A stretch of DNA of 64,000 bases. It comes from Rhodobacter sp. (GTDB lineage Bacteria; Pseudomonadota; Alphaproteobacteria; Rhodobacterales; Rhodobacteraceae). Below, piece by piece: positions 1 through 8,843 of this stretch. The position numbers were made by a program, and so were the translations under genes. The notes below the pieces were generated by a model. That model had not been told where the DNA came from. It searched no databases and saw only the letters and a program-made list of their open reading frames with translations. The DNA lies in contig JAIXRW010000010.1 of the NCBI GenBank assembly GCA_027484985.1, forward strand, positions 62,001-126,000. Reading direction: 5' to 3'. The number at the start of each line of letters is the position of its first letter. Positions within the stretch are counted from its first letter, which is position 1.

Positions 1-1433
1 ACCTGCAATTCGTTCATCCGGCGCAGCGACCGTTCGGGATTGCCGTGATCGAGCAGCAGGTTGATGAAGATGCGGATCGCTTCGGGATCGGCGCGCATGT
101 CATCGTCGATCAGGTGCAGGTTGGCGGCCAAAAGGCGCATCACGTTGGGATGCAGCAGATAGCCGGTGCGCAGCGCCTCTTCGAAAACGCGCAGCAGGTT
201 CAGCTTGTCGGCCAGAAAGGCCTTTGGATCGGCCACGTCGATGCGGCCCTGAACCAGTTTGAACCCCGCCCTGACGCGCTTGGTGCGTTTGAACATGCCA
301 AACAGGCTGGCTTCGGGTTTGGCGTGGCGGGCTTCGAGTTGCGTCAGGAACACGCGGGTCAGTTCGCCCACGCGGGTGGCGTGGCGGAAATAGTCCTGCA
401 TGAAATGTTCGACCGCCCTGCGCCCGCCCGTATCGCGGTAGCCCATGCGCGCGGCGACCTCGACCTGCAAATCGAAGGTCAGCGTGTCGGTGGCGCGGCC
501 GGTGATGTAGTGCAGATGGCAGCGGGCGGCCCAAAGGAAATCTTCGGCGCGGGCGAAAAGGGCAAATTCGTCGCGGGTCAGCAGGCCCGCCTGCACCAAC
601 CCTTCGGAACTGGGCACGCGGTTGAGGTATTTGCCGATCCAGTACAGGGTTTGCAGGTCGCGCAGGCCGCCCTTGGCCTCTTTCACGTTGGGTTCGAGGA
701 CATAGCGCTGGCCGCCCTGCCGTTTGTGGCGTTCGGCGCGTTCGGCCAGCTTTGCCTCGATGAATTCGGGGCCGGTGTTGCGGAACAGATCGCCCCAAAG
801 CTTGTCACCCAGTTCGGTGGCAAGCGGTTCGTATCCGGCAACGAAACGGTGTTCCAGAAGGGCGGTGCGGATGGTGATATCCTCGCGCCCCAGACGCAGG
901 CAATCTTTCACCGTGCGGCTGGAATGGCCGACCTTCAGCTTCAGATCCCACAGGATATAAAGCATCGATTCGATGACGCTTTCGGCCCAGGGGGTGATTT
1001 TCCACGGGGTCAGGAACAGCAGGTCCACATCGGAATGTGGCGCCATTTCGGACCGCCCGTAACCGCCCACGCCCAGAACGGCGATGCGTTCCGCCTCGGT
1101 CGGGTTGGGCAGGGGGTGAAGGTGGTCGATGGCGGTGTGAAAGGCCGTGACGACCAGACCGTCGGTCAGATGGGCCTGCGCCCGCACAAGGGCGCGGGCG
1201 GCATGGGGGCTTTGCGCAAAGGCGGCGGCCAGCAGGCCATTGGCGCGCAGCTTCGCCTCGGTCAGGTGGCGGACGGCGATGGCGCGGGCGCTCTTGGCAT
1301 CGGACGCGGTGGCCAGTTCCGCGCCGATGGCCGCCCTCAGGGCCGCGACATCGACAAGATCGGGCCCCGGCACGAGCAATTCGGCCGGGGCGGGCAGGGC
1401 GGGGGCAAGGGCGGCCTGTTTGGCCAAGGTCAT
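1..1433 (-). CDS. glnD: Bifunctional PII uridylyltransferase/uridylyl-removing enzyme, C-terminus beyond window
   Basis: GlnD senses glutamine and adds or removes UMP on PII proteins, so it sits at the top of nitrogen control. The reverse strand is open from an ATG at 1433 to base 1, giving about 477 N-terminal residues of a protein usually near 900 long; the HD and ACT domains lie outside the window. The nucleotidyltransferase signature GGYGRSEMAPHSDVDLLF is present near residue 136, and the following GlnD-type helical region (VLEPNVKEAKGGLRDLQTLY) is clear. The gene starts 11 bp after the stop of the upstream PBP activator on the same strand, so the two are probably co-transcribed. No frameshift is seen in the visible part. 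Confidence 0.93.
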   Translation of the reverse strand, partial: MTLAKQAALAPALPAPAELLVPGPDLVDVAALRAAIGAELATASDAKSARAIAVRHLTEAKLRANGLLAAAFAQSPHAARALVRAQAHLTDGLVVTAFHTAIDHLHPLPNPTEAERIAVLGVGGYGRSEMAPHSDVDLLFLTPWKITPWAESVIESMLYILWDLKLKVGHSSRTVKDCLRLGREDITIRTALLEHRFVAGYEPLATELGDKLWGDLFRNTGPEFIEAKLAERAERHKRQGGQRYVLEPNVKEAKGGLRDLQTLYWIGKYLNRVPSSEGLVQAGLLTRDEFALFARAEDFLWAARCHLHYITGRATDTLTFDLQVEVAARMGYRDTGGRRAVEHFMQDYFRHATRVGELTRVFLTQLEARHAKPEASLFGMFKRTKRVRAGFKLVQGRIDVADPKAFLADKLNLLRVFEEALRTGYLLHPNVMRLLAANLHLIDDDMRADPEAIRIFINLLLDHGNPERSLRRMNELQ

Positions 1434-1444
1434 CGCGGGTGCTT

Positions 1445-2611
1445 TCAGAAACCCGCCCCGCCAAAGCTGCGGGGCGCCGGATCTACCACAACGACCGCCC
1501 CCGACTGGATTTGAGCCACGGCAAGGCCGCGTTCGTTGGTGCCATCGGGCAGAAGGCGGAACACGCCGTTGACACCGGCAAAGCCCGCGCCCTGCGTCAG
1601 CGCGGCACGGTCAAAGCCCGCGCCCTTGTTGGCCAGCGCGCCGATGGCGGCCAGGGCATCATAGGCGATGGCCGAAACGGGATGGGGCGGTTCACCGAAA
1701 GCGGCGGCGTAGCGGCTTTGGTATTGGGCGTAAAGCGCGGGGTCGGGAATGGCGAACCAGCCGCCCTGAACGCCCGGCAGGGCAAGGGTTGCGGCCGGAA
1801 TGTCCCAGCGGGTCAGGCCGATATACTGATAGACCGAGGGGCTGACACCGTTTTCCGACAGAAGCTGGCTGACCAGCGGCAGCGCGCCCGCGGCATCGGC
1901 CGTCAGGAACACGGCCTGCGCGCCCGAGGATTTGGCCTGTTCGGCAATGCCCGGAATGGCCGCGACGATGCCGTTTTGCGAAAACTCGTAAGATCCCTGC
2001 GCCACGACCGTGCCGCCCGCTGCGGCCACCCCGCGCCCGATGGCGGCGCGACCGGCCTCTCCGGCGGTGTTCTGGTCGCTGACGATCATGACGCGCGACT
2101 TGCCGTTGCGCTGGGCATAGCTGGCAAGGCGGCGGGCCGAGTTTTCAAAGGTGGCGCCAAGGACAAAGACATTGCCCCCCGCGATGGCGGGGTTGTTCGA
2201 GAAGCTGAGCACATTCACGCCCGAGGCGGCCACGGCCACACCTGCGGCATTGGCCTCTTCCGCGCGCAGGGGGCCCACGATGACCTTGGCGCCATCGGCC
2301 ACGGCCTGCTGCGCGGCACTGGCCGCCTGCGCGGGGTTGGCGGCGGTGGGATAGACGCGCAGATCGATCTTGACGGCGCCAAGGTCGGAAATGGCCATGC
2401 GGGCGGCATTCTCGATGCTGCGGGCCAAAAGCTCGTCCGAGGCGTCACCCGATCCCGAAGGCACCAGCAGCGCCACCTCGACCCCCTTGGTGGACACGGG
2501 CGCGCCGCCGCCTGCGGTGCTGACCGGTTCGCATGCGGCAAGCATGAGCGCGGACAGGGCGGCAAGGGCAAGGGCCAGCGGCTTGCGGGCGGGGCGCAAA
2601 AGGGTGAACAT
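1445..2611 (-). CDS. Penicillin-binding protein activator (LpoA/YraM-like lipoprotein)
   Basis: A 388-residue envelope lipoprotein. The N-terminus has a basic start, a hydrophobic stretch and a lipobox ending LMLAAC (Cys near residue 26), so it should be lipidated and sorted to the outer membrane. The mature part has a type 1 periplasmic-binding-protein fold (LLVPSGSG...VIVGPLRAEEA...RVMIVSDQ), as in LpoA, which activates PBP1a in gammaproteobacteria; the alphaproteobacterial role is inferred. An AGGA ribosome site lies just upstream of the ATG. It is divergent from rsmI, matching the yraL-yraM-yraN neighbourhood known in other proteobacteria, and is followed 11 bp later by glnD. Confidence 0.85.
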   Translation of the reverse strand: MFTLLRPARKPLALALAALSALMLAACEPVSTAGGGAPVSTKGVEVALLVPSGSGDASDELLARSIENAARMAISDLGAVKIDLRVYPTAANPAQAASAAQQAVADGAKVIVGPLRAEEANAAGVAVAASGVNVLSFSNNPAIAGGNVFVLGATFENSARRLASYAQRNGKSRVMIVSDQNTAGEAGRAAIGRGVAAAGGTVVAQGSYEFSQNGIVAAIPGIAEQAKSSGAQAVFLTADAAGALPLVSQLLSENGVSPSVYQYIGLTRWDIPAATLALPGVQGGWFAIPDPALYAQYQSRYAAAFGEPPHPVSAIAYDALAAIGALANKGAGFDRAALTQGAGFAGVNGVFRLLPDGTNERGLAVAQIQSGAVVVVDPAPRSFGGAGF

Positions 2612-2715
2612 GCAGCGTCCTCATATGTTGGGGCTGAGCGCGCGGAACAGCACTGGAATTGCGTGCAAGCCTAGGATGTTCCCTGCGATAAGTAAACTTG
2701 GCAGGGAGACGGGTC

Positions 2716-3600
2716 ATGCGCGAGATATCTGCGAAAGAGCAAGGCTATACGATCGGTGGCCGCCCGCTGGCTGCGGGGCTTTATCTGGTGGCCACCCCGA
2801 TCGGGGCTGCGCGCGATGTCACGCTGCGCGCGCTGGATATCCTTGCCACCGCCGATATCCTGACGGCCGAGGATACGCGCAGCCTGCGCCACCTGATGGA
2901 AATCCACGGGATAGCACTGGCCGACCGGCCGCTTTATGCCGTGCATGACCATAACGAGGCCGCCGCAAGCCCTCGCGTGGTCGAGGCGATCCACGCAGGG
3001 AAATCGGTGGCCTATGCTTCGGAAGCGGGCACGCCGACCGTGTCGGACCCGGGCTTTCCGCTGGCCCGCGCGGTGATTGCCGCAGGCCTGCCGGTGATCG
3101 CCGCCCCCGGCGCCTCGGCGGCGCTTTGCGCGCTGACGGTATCTGGTCTACCCTCGGACCGCTTCCACTTTGCCGGATTCGCACCCGCCACCGCACAGGC
3201 CAGACGCGCCTTTCTTGAAGAGCTGCGCGACGTGAAGGCCACGCTGATCCTGTATGAGTCCCCCAAACGCATTAACCAAATGTTGGAAGAATTGGTGCAA
3301 TGCTTCGGAGACCTGCGAAACTGCGTGGTAGCCCGGGAACTGACAAAGCGATTCGAGGAAGTGACGCGCGGCACGCTTGGCGAAGTGGCCGCCGCCTATG
3401 CGGGGCGCGATGTGCGCGGCGAGATTGTCATCCTTGTGGATCGCGCGCCAGAGCGGCGGGCAGAACAGGGTGATTGGGAAGGGGCGCTGGACCGGGCGCT
3501 TGAAACGCTGTCGGTCAAGGATGCGGCGGGGATGGTGGCGGAAGCCTATGATCTGCCGCGGCGTGACGTGTATCAGGTGGCGTTGAAACGGGGGAAGTGA
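2716..3600 (+). CDS. rsmI: 16S rRNA (cytidine-1402-2'-O)-methyltransferase
   Basis: RsmI 2'-O-methylates C1402 of 16S rRNA in the ribosomal P site. The 294-residue protein has the tetrapyrrole-methylase-fold start LYLVATPIGAARDVTLRAL, the AEDTR segment, the SEAGTPTVSDPG loop and the APGASA motif expected for the family. The ATG at 2716 is preferred because GGGAGA lies upstream; a TTG at 2698 would add six residues. The stop overlaps the ATG of yraN (TGATG), so rsmI, yraN and probably gshB form one operon. Confidence 0.95.
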   Translation: MREISAKEQGYTIGGRPLAAGLYLVATPIGAARDVTLRALDILATADILTAEDTRSLRHLMEIHGIALADRPLYAVHDHNEAAASPRVVEAIHAGKSVAYASEAGTPTVSDPGFPLARAVIAAGLPVIAAPGASAALCALTVSGLPSDRFHFAGFAPATAQARRAFLEELRDVKATLILYESPKRINQMLEELVQCFGDLRNCVVARELTKRFEEVTRGTLGEVAAAYAGRDVRGEIVILVDRAPERRAEQGDWEGALDRALETLSVKDAAGMVAEAYDLPRRDVYQVALKRGK

Positions 3601-3953
3601 TGAGTGGTTCGCGGTCCTATCATGCCGGTTTCGCGGCGGAAGAGCAGGTGGCTTCGCTTTACGGCCGGTCGGGGCGGGCTGTCTGTGCGCGGCGCTGGCG
3701 GGGCGCATCGGGCGAGATCGACCTGATCGCGCGCGATGGCGACGGGGTGATCTTCATCGAGGTCAAACAGAGCCGGACCCATGCCGAAGCGGCGGAGCGC
3801 CTGTCGGGGCGGCAGATGGCGCGGATTTATGGCGCGGCGGCCGAATTTCTGGAAGGCGAGCCGAAGGGGCAACTGACGCAAGCCCGCTTCGATGTGGCGC
3901 TGGTCGATGCGGTGGGGCGCATCGAGATTGTGGAGAATGCCTTCGCGGCCTGA
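3600..3953 (+). CDS. yraN: YraN family (UPF0102) putative endonuclease
   Basis: A 117-residue protein of the UPF0102 family, which has a restriction-endonuclease-like (Holliday-resolvase-related) fold and no firmly established function. The family core GEIDLIARDGDGVIFIEVK is intact and supplies the expected E/D...ExK metal-site residues. Its ATG shares a base with the rsmI stop; a GTG at 3597 is also possible. The rsmI-yraN pairing is widespread in proteobacteria, which supports the call. Confidence 0.9.
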   Translation: MSGSRSYHAGFAAEEQVASLYGRSGRAVCARRWRGASGEIDLIARDGDGVIFIEVKQSRTHAEAAERLSGRQMARIYGAAAEFLEGEPKGQLTQARFDVALVDAVGRIEIVENAFAA

Positions 3954-4013
3954 GGCATTTGCATCCTGCCTGTCGATGCGCCATCAAGGGCGGAACGAGA
4001 GAACGAGGATGCC

Positions 4014-4955
4014 ATGCCGCTGAAGGTTGCCCTGCAGATGGACCCGATCGGGTCGGTCAACATCAATGCCGATTCGACCTTTCGCATCGCGCTGGAAGCG
4101 CAGGCGCGGGGTCATTCGTTGTTCTTCTATACGCCCGACAAGTTGGCCTTTGTGGAAGGCCGCGTGATGGCGCGGGGCTTTCCCATCGAATTGCGGCGCG
4201 AGGTCGGGAACCATGTGACCTATGGGCCCGAGACCGAGGTGGACCTGTCGGAATTCGATGTGGTCTGGCTGCGGCAGGACCCGCCCTTTGACATGGGCTA
4301 TATCACCACGACGCATCTGCTGGAGTTGGTCCAGCCCAAGACGCTGGTGGTGAACGATCCGTTCTGGGTACGGAATTTCCCTGAAAAGCTGCTGGTGCTG
4401 CGGTTCCCGCAGCTGACGCCGCCCACCGCGATTGCCCGCGATCTGGCGACGATCCGCGCCTTCAAGGCGCGGCATGGCGATATCATCCTGAAGCCGCTTT
4501 ACGGCAATGGCGGGGCCGGGGTGTTCCGACTGGACCCGAATGACCGCAACCTTGCCTCGCTGCACGAATTGTTCACCGGGATGAGCCGCGAGCCGCTGAT
4601 CGTGCAGAAATTCCTGCCCGACGTGGCCAAGGGCGACAAGCGGGTGATTCTGGTCGATGGCGAACCGATCGGCGCGATCAACCGTGTGCCGCAGGCGGGC
4701 GAGACGCGGTCGAACATGCATGTGGGCGGGCGGCCCGAGAAGATCGGGCTGACGACGCGCGATCTGGAGATTTGCCGCACCATCGGGCCCTTGTTGCGCG
4801 AGAAGGGGCAGGTTTTCGTCGGCATCGATGTGATCGGGGATTGGCTGACCGAGATCAACGTCACCTCGCCCACCGGTTTGCAGGAGCTGGAGCGGTTCGA
4901 CGGCACCAATGGCGCGGCGCGCATCTGGGAAGCGATCGAGGCGAAGCGGCGCTGA
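4014..4955 (+). CDS. gshB: Glutathione synthetase
   Basis: Joins gamma-glutamylcysteine and glycine with ATP to make glutathione. The 313-residue protein is full length for the bacterial family. It begins [20 protein letters not shown], carries the conserved [20 protein letters not shown] segment, and has ATP-grasp signatures ([36 protein letters not shown]) and the C-terminal [19 protein letters not shown] loop. It lies 60 bp after yraN on the same strand and is followed by a hairpin repeat that probably ends the transcript before the convergent comM. Confidence 0.96.
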   Translation: MPLKVALQMDPIGSVNINADSTFRIALEAQARGHSLFFYTPDKLAFVEGRVMARGFPIELRREVGNHVTYGPETEVDLSEFDVVWLRQDPPFDMGYITTTHLLELVQPKTLVVNDPFWVRNFPEKLLVLRFPQLTPPTAIARDLATIRAFKARHGDIILKPLYGNGGAGVFRLDPNDRNLASLHELFTGMSREPLIVQKFLPDVAKGDKRVILVDGEPIGAINRVPQAGETRSNMHVGGRPEKIGLTTRDLEICRTIGPLLREKGQVFVGIDVIGDWLTEINVTSPTGLQELERFDGTNGAARIWEAIEAKRR

Positions 4956-4999
4956 GGCTGCGCCTGATCTGCCTGTGTGGTTCGGGCGGTGCAGGTAAA

Positions 5000-5096
5000 G
5001 GGGGCTGCCGCCCCCTCGGGCCGTGCCGGCCCTCACCCCGGCGAGTATTTGGGCAAAGGTGAAGGGGTGCAGGTTTCACCTTGGTCCGAATACTCG
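5000..5096. repeat. Palindromic gene-end element, site 1
   Basis: Between the convergent ends of gshB and comM. It has a G/C-run hairpin (5000-5015), a second hairpin (5018-5032), then two arms facing each other: CGAGTATTTGGGCAAAGGTG at 5042 and its near complement at 5075-5096 (19 of 22 positions pair). The same modules recur at nine other sites in this window. The probable role is transcription termination from both sides, or a mobile palindrome. Confidence 0.75.
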
Positions 5097-5163
5097 TCTT
5101 GCAACGGCGGCAGCAGGCGCGCTGTCGGGGGCGGGGCGGGAATTTTCGGAGAAAATTCTGGGT

Positions 5164-6675
5164 TCAGCTGCCTTGTCCGGTCAAGCGGAAGCTGACGGCT
5201 TCGGCGATATGGGGGCGGCGGACCTGATCGCTTTCGTCGAGATCGGCTATGGTGCGGGCGACGCGAAGGATGCGGTGATAGCCGCGGGCCGAGAGGCCGA
5301 AGCGTTCGGCCACTTTTGCCAGCAGGGCGCGGCCTTCGGCATCGGGGCTGGCGGTTTCTTCCAGCAGGGCGCCTTCCATATCGGCATTGACGCGGGCCTG
5401 CGGGGCATTGGCAAAGCGGCGGGTCTGGCGCGCGCGGGCGGCCTGCACGCGGGCCGCGACGGTGGCCGAGCTTTCGCCCGAGGCGGGCAGGTCGAGATCG
5501 GTGTAGGAGACGGGCGGCACTTCGACGCGGAGGTCGAAGCGGTCCATCAGGGGGCCGGAGATGCGGCCCATATAGTCGTCGCCGCAGGTGGGGGCGCGGG
5601 CGCAGGCGCGGGCAGGGTCGGTCATGTAGCCGCATTTGCAGGGGTTGGCGGCGGCCACCAGCAGGAAGCGGCAGGGGTAGCGGACATGGGCATTGGCGCG
5701 GGCCACGACGACTTCGCCCGTCTCGATCGGCTGGCGGAGGGTTTCGAGCACGGTGCGGGCGAATTCGGGAAATTCGTCGAGGAACAGCACGCCGTTATGG
5801 GCGAGGCTGATTTGCCCCGGTTTGGCGCCTTTGCCGCCGCCGACGATGGCCGCCATGGATGCCGTGTGGTGGGGCTCGCAGAAGGGGCGGTCGCGCGAGA
5901 TGCCGCCTTCGGATAGCAGCCCGGCGAGCGAGTGGATCATCGAGGTTTCCAGCGCCTCTTGTGCCGAGAGGGGCGGCAGGATGCCGGGCAGGCGGGCGGC
6001 GAGCATCGATTTGCCGGAACCGGGTGTGCCGGACATGAACAGGTGGTGGCGGCCCGCGGCGGCGATTTCGAGGGCGCGTTTGGCGCGTTCCTGACCCTTG
6101 ACCTCGGACAGGTCGCGGTGGGTCTGGCTGCGCGTCACCTCGCCCGCTTCGGCGGGCATCAGGGGGGATTGGCCGGTATAGTGGCGCACAACCTCATCCA
6201 GCGAGGCGGCGGCGAGGACTTCGGCCGCGCCGACCCAAGCGGCCTCGGCCCCGCAGGCGCGGGGGCAGAGGAGGGTTTTGTCCTCTTCCGCTGCGGCCAT
6301 GGCGGCGGGGAGGGCGCCCACCACGGGGACGAGGCGGCCGTCGAGCGAAAGCTCGCCCAGGGCCACGACATTTTCCACCTCGTCCTTGGGGATGATTTCC
6401 AGCGCGGCGAGCAGGGCGAGGGCGATGGGCAGATCGAAATGCGAGCCTTCTTTCGGCAGGTCGGCGGGGGAAAGGTTGATGGTGATGCGTTTGGAGGGAA
6501 GGGCGATGGACATGGCCCCGAGCGCCGCGCGCACGCGTTCGCGGGCTTCGGACACCGCCTTGTCGGGCAGGCCGACAAGGCCGAAATGGGGAAGGCCCGC
6601 GGTGACGGCGCATTGCACCTCGACCATGCGGGCCTCGACGCCTTCGAAGGCGACGGTGAAGGAACGTGCGACCAT
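5164..6675 (-). CDS. comM: YifB/ComM family Mg-chelatase-like AAA+ ATPase
   Basis: A 503-residue homologue of ComM, a hexameric helicase that promotes branch migration when incoming DNA is integrated during natural transformation; many non-competent bacteria also keep it. Order: an N-terminal Lon-protease-like fold (about residues 5-170, with GLVGLPDKAVSEARERVRAA), Walker A GTPGSGKS at 216-223, Walker B GVLFLDEFPEF near 293, and a C-terminal helical domain (FGLSARGYHRILRVARTIADL). The AAGGGG site before the ATG at 6675 fixes the start. It stands alone, convergent with gshB. Confidence 0.93.
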   Translation of the reverse strand: MVARSFTVAFEGVEARMVEVQCAVTAGLPHFGLVGLPDKAVSEARERVRAALGAMSIALPSKRITINLSPADLPKEGSHFDLPIALALLAALEIIPKDEVENVVALGELSLDGRLVPVVGALPAAMAAAEEDKTLLCPRACGAEAAWVGAAEVLAAASLDEVVRHYTGQSPLMPAEAGEVTRSQTHRDLSEVKGQERAKRALEIAAAGRHHLFMSGTPGSGKSMLAARLPGILPPLSAQEALETSMIHSLAGLLSEGGISRDRPFCEPHHTASMAAIVGGGKGAKPGQISLAHNGVLFLDEFPEFARTVLETLRQPIETGEVVVARANAHVRYPCRFLLVAAANPCKCGYMTDPARACARAPTCGDDYMGRISGPLMDRFDLRVEVPPVSYTDLDLPASGESSATVAARVQAARARQTRRFANAPQARVNADMEGALLEETASPDAEGRALLAKVAERFGLSARGYHRILRVARTIADLDESDQVRRPHIAEAVSFRLTGQGS

Positions 6676-6712
6676 GATCTACCCCTTTGGTGCAGGGGTA
6701 GGGCAGGATGGT

Positions 6713-7579
6713 TTACGATTGGTAAATGGCCATGAATTGCGGCCATGCCGCAGGGTCGGCTACGGTTTTGTCGCGGCAGAAGGCGTTGCAGAAGCCGAAG
6801 GTGCGGCTTGCGAGTTCCAGGAAATGGGTGACGGGTTTGCCGGAATAGGGGCAGGCGGCGTTTTCTGCGGGGCCGTTTTCGGTGGCGCGGGCGGGCAAGG
6901 GGTCGGGGCCCGGCCAGTCGCGGCGGGGATAGTCGCGGAAATAATAGGGCTGGTCGGGCAGATCGACCATGCCCATCGCCCGCCAGCGGCGGAAGGACGG
7001 GTGGGACAGATGCGTCTGCACGTAAGCCATGGCGCGGGCCGAGAGGGGCAGGTTGTAGGTGGCGATGCGGGTCGCCACGGGGGCGAAGAAGGCATCGGCG
7101 GCGGAATAGGCACCGCAAAGCCAAGTGGGCGAACCTGTCTGGTCCTGTGCCCATGCCCAGAGTGTTTCGAGGCGGGCGAGGTCGGCCAGAACCGCCTCGG
7201 GCGGGGCGCAACCGGTATAGCTGACGCGCAGGTTCATCGGGCAGTAAGAGCGCAGCGCGGTAAAGCCTGCATGCATTTCGGCCGCGACCACGCGGGCCAC
7301 GCCGCGCGCCTTGGCGTCTGTCGGCCACAGGCCCGCGTCAGGGTGGCGGGTGGCGAGTTCTTCGGCAATGGCGATGGTTTCGGGGATGACCCAGCCTTCG
7401 GGCGTTTTCATCGTGGGCGCGGTGCGGGCGGGCGGGTAGTCGCGCAGCATGTTCGGCAACTCGTCCGAATAAAGCCGCGCGAGGCGGGTTTTGACCGGAA
7501 TACCGAAGGCGTCGAACAGAAGCCAGCCGCGCAGGCTCCACGAGGAATAGGCGCGGTCGCCGATCACCAGTTCATACAT
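6713..7579 (-). CDS. Glutathione S-transferase-like protein with C-terminal YHS-like cysteine motif
   Basis: The N-terminal thioredoxin-like half (YELVIGDRAYSSWSLRGWL, then TMKTPEGWVIPETIAIAEEL) and a helical C-terminal domain (residues about 90-210) mark a glutathione transferase of unknown substrate. Residues 240-288 do not belong to the GST fold: CPYSGKPV (Cys243) followed by FGFCNAFCRDKTVADPAAW (Cys264 and Cys268) has the cysteine spacing and trailing DP-aromatic of a YHS metal-binding motif. GGAGGG before the ATG at 7579 sets the start. Function is unassigned; the tail suggests metal or redox sensing. Confidence 0.85.
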   Translation of the reverse strand: MYELVIGDRAYSSWSLRGWLLFDAFGIPVKTRLARLYSDELPNMLRDYPPARTAPTMKTPEGWVIPETIAIAEELATRHPDAGLWPTDAKARGVARVVAAEMHAGFTALRSYCPMNLRVSYTGCAPPEAVLADLARLETLWAWAQDQTGSPTWLCGAYSAADAFFAPVATRIATYNLPLSARAMAYVQTHLSHPSFRRWRAMGMVDLPDQPYYFRDYPRRDWPGPDPLPARATENGPAENAACPYSGKPVTHFLELASRTFGFCNAFCRDKTVADPAAWPQFMAIYQS

Positions 7580-7624
7580 CTGTCACCCTCCGGTTTTGGC
7601 GGGACCGTAGCGGATGGTGCGGGA

Positions 7625-8209
7625 TCAGGCCAGATGGTTGGTGCTGTGAAGCTGCCATCCCTGCGGGCCATGGTCGATGCGGGTGACGGAAAGGTTGTCA
7701 ACCGGTTGGGCCAGCACCTCGGACGCGGCAATGCGGCGGGCGCGTTGCACCTGCGTCAGGATCGCGCCGAAATGGGCGACGATGATGATATCGCGGCCTG
7801 TGTGGGCGGCGAGCAGGCGGTCGGTGGCGGCGCTGATGCGGGCGGCGGCCATGTTCCAGCTTTCGCCATTGGGGGGGGTGTGGTCGCCGGGGCTTTCCCA
7901 ATAGGCGCGCGACAGGTCGGGGTGGGTTTCGGACACGTCTTTCCAGTGGCGGCCATCCCAGTCACCGAAGTGCAACTCGCGCAAGCCCGCGTCATGGGGC
8001 AGGCGGTCACGGCCCCGCGCCAGCGCATCGGCGGTGGCGGCGGCGCGGGAAAGGTCGGAGGAAACAAGGAGCGCGGGTCGGGGCAGATGCGCGTCAAGCC
8101 GCAAAAGGGCGGCACTGTCGGACAGGTCGGCGGGCACATCGCGCCAGCCGGTAAAGGCCTTTTCATGCGTGGGGGCGTGGCGCACCCACCAGAAGCGGGT
8201 CACATCCAT
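7625..8209 (-). CDS. Histidine phosphatase family protein (possible alpha-ribazole phosphatase)
   Basis: A 194-residue branch-1 histidine phosphatase. The catalytic WVRHAPTHEK motif lies at the N-terminus, and the second conserved histidine is in IIVAHFGAI near the C-terminus; RELHFGDWDG is the usual acidic region. The ATG at 8209 is chosen because the RHA motif then sits where expected and the start overlaps the end of cobU by 10 bp. That overlap makes a cobalamin role (CobC-type removal of phosphate from alpha-ribazole phosphate) plausible, but this comes from context; the family has many other phosphoester substrates. Confidence 0.85.
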   Translation of the reverse strand: MDVTRFWWVRHAPTHEKAFTGWRDVPADLSDSAALLRLDAHLPRPALLVSSDLSRAAATADALARGRDRLPHDAGLRELHFGDWDGRHWKDVSETHPDLSRAYWESPGDHTPPNGESWNMAAARISAATDRLLAAHTGRDIIIVAHFGAILTQVQRARRIAASEVLAQPVDNLSVTRIDHGPQGWQLHSTNHLA

Positions 8210-8760
8210 GGCGGCAGATCGCCCTTCAGCACCATCGGCAGCCCCGCCATCACGCCCAAGACCAGCCCCGCCTGCGCGGCGATCCGCTGGTTCAGGCGGC
8301 CTTGGGCATCGCGGAAGCGGCGGGCCAGCGCATTTTCGGGAACGATGCCCCAACCCACCTCGTTCGACACTACAACGACAGGGGCCTTGCAGGTGGCGAA
8401 AGCAGCCAGCAGGGCAGTGGCTTCGGCGTCAAGGTCATGTTCGGCCAAAAGGTGGTTGGTCAGCCAAAGGGTCGCGCAATCGACCAGAACAACCTCGTCC
8501 CCGCCAGCGGTGGCAAGGGCTGTGGGCAGGTCGAGCGGGGCTTCGACCGTGATCCAGTCTGCGCCACGGTCGGTGCGGTGCTGGGCGATGCGGGCGCGCA
8601 TCTCGTCATCCCATGCTTCGGCGGTGGCGATATAGCGGCGGGTGCGGGCGGTTCCGGTCACCAGCCCCTCGGCCAGACGGGATTTGCCCGAGCGTGCCCC
8701 GCCGATCACCAATGACAAGGGGGGAAGCAAGAAAATTTCGTGCGCGGGTGATCCGGCCAA
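8200..8760 (-). CDS. cobU: Adenosylcobinamide kinase/adenosylcobinamide-phosphate guanylyltransferase
   Basis: CobU phosphorylates adenosylcobinamide and then activates it with GTP, late in cobalamin assembly. Walker A GGARSGKSRLAE near residue 20, the VDCATLWLTNHL segment and VSNEVGWGIVPE are all family hallmarks. No ATG is available; TTG at 8760 is preferred because GAGGCG stands about 7 bases upstream, whereas TTG at 8730 has no ribosome site. It overlaps the following histidine phosphatase gene. The 5' end overlaps the promoter region of the divergent rpoHII. Confidence 0.92.
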   Translation of the reverse strand: MAGSPAHEIFLLPPLSLVIGGARSGKSRLAEGLVTGTARTRRYIATAEAWDDEMRARIAQHRTDRGADWITVEAPLDLPTALATAGGDEVVLVDCATLWLTNHLLAEHDLDAEATALLAAFATCKAPVVVVSNEVGWGIVPENALARRFRDAQGRLNQRIAAQAGLVLGVMAGLPMVLKGDLPPWM

Positions 8761-8778
8761 GCTGTCGCCTCGTATCTG
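8749..8778 (+). promoter_or_regulatory. Probable RpoE (sigma-E)-type promoter of rpoHII
   Basis: TGATCC at 8749-8754, exactly 18 bases, then TATCTG at 8773-8778. TGATCC with 18-bp spacing is the RpoE promoter form known from Rhodobacter sphaeroides, where RpoE drives rpoHII in the singlet-oxygen response. The predicted transcript would begin near 8785, about 60 bases before the rpoHII ATG. The -10 is only a partial match. Confidence 0.6.
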
Positions 8779-8843
8779 TTAGGAAAGGCGAAAGAACCGC
8801 CTCGGGTGATGTCTGACGTAACGTGGTCTGACTGGGGGTTGAA

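Noticed and set aside
45-1514. A long forward open frame (about 490 codons) opposite glnD
   Set aside because: Low-complexity Gly/Gln/Phe-rich translation with no family motifs; the reverse strand encodes clear GlnD motifs.
6278-8635. A forward open frame of about 785 codons across comM, GST, phosphatase and cobU
   Set aside because: Runs antisense through four recognisable genes; a product of high GC and few stops.
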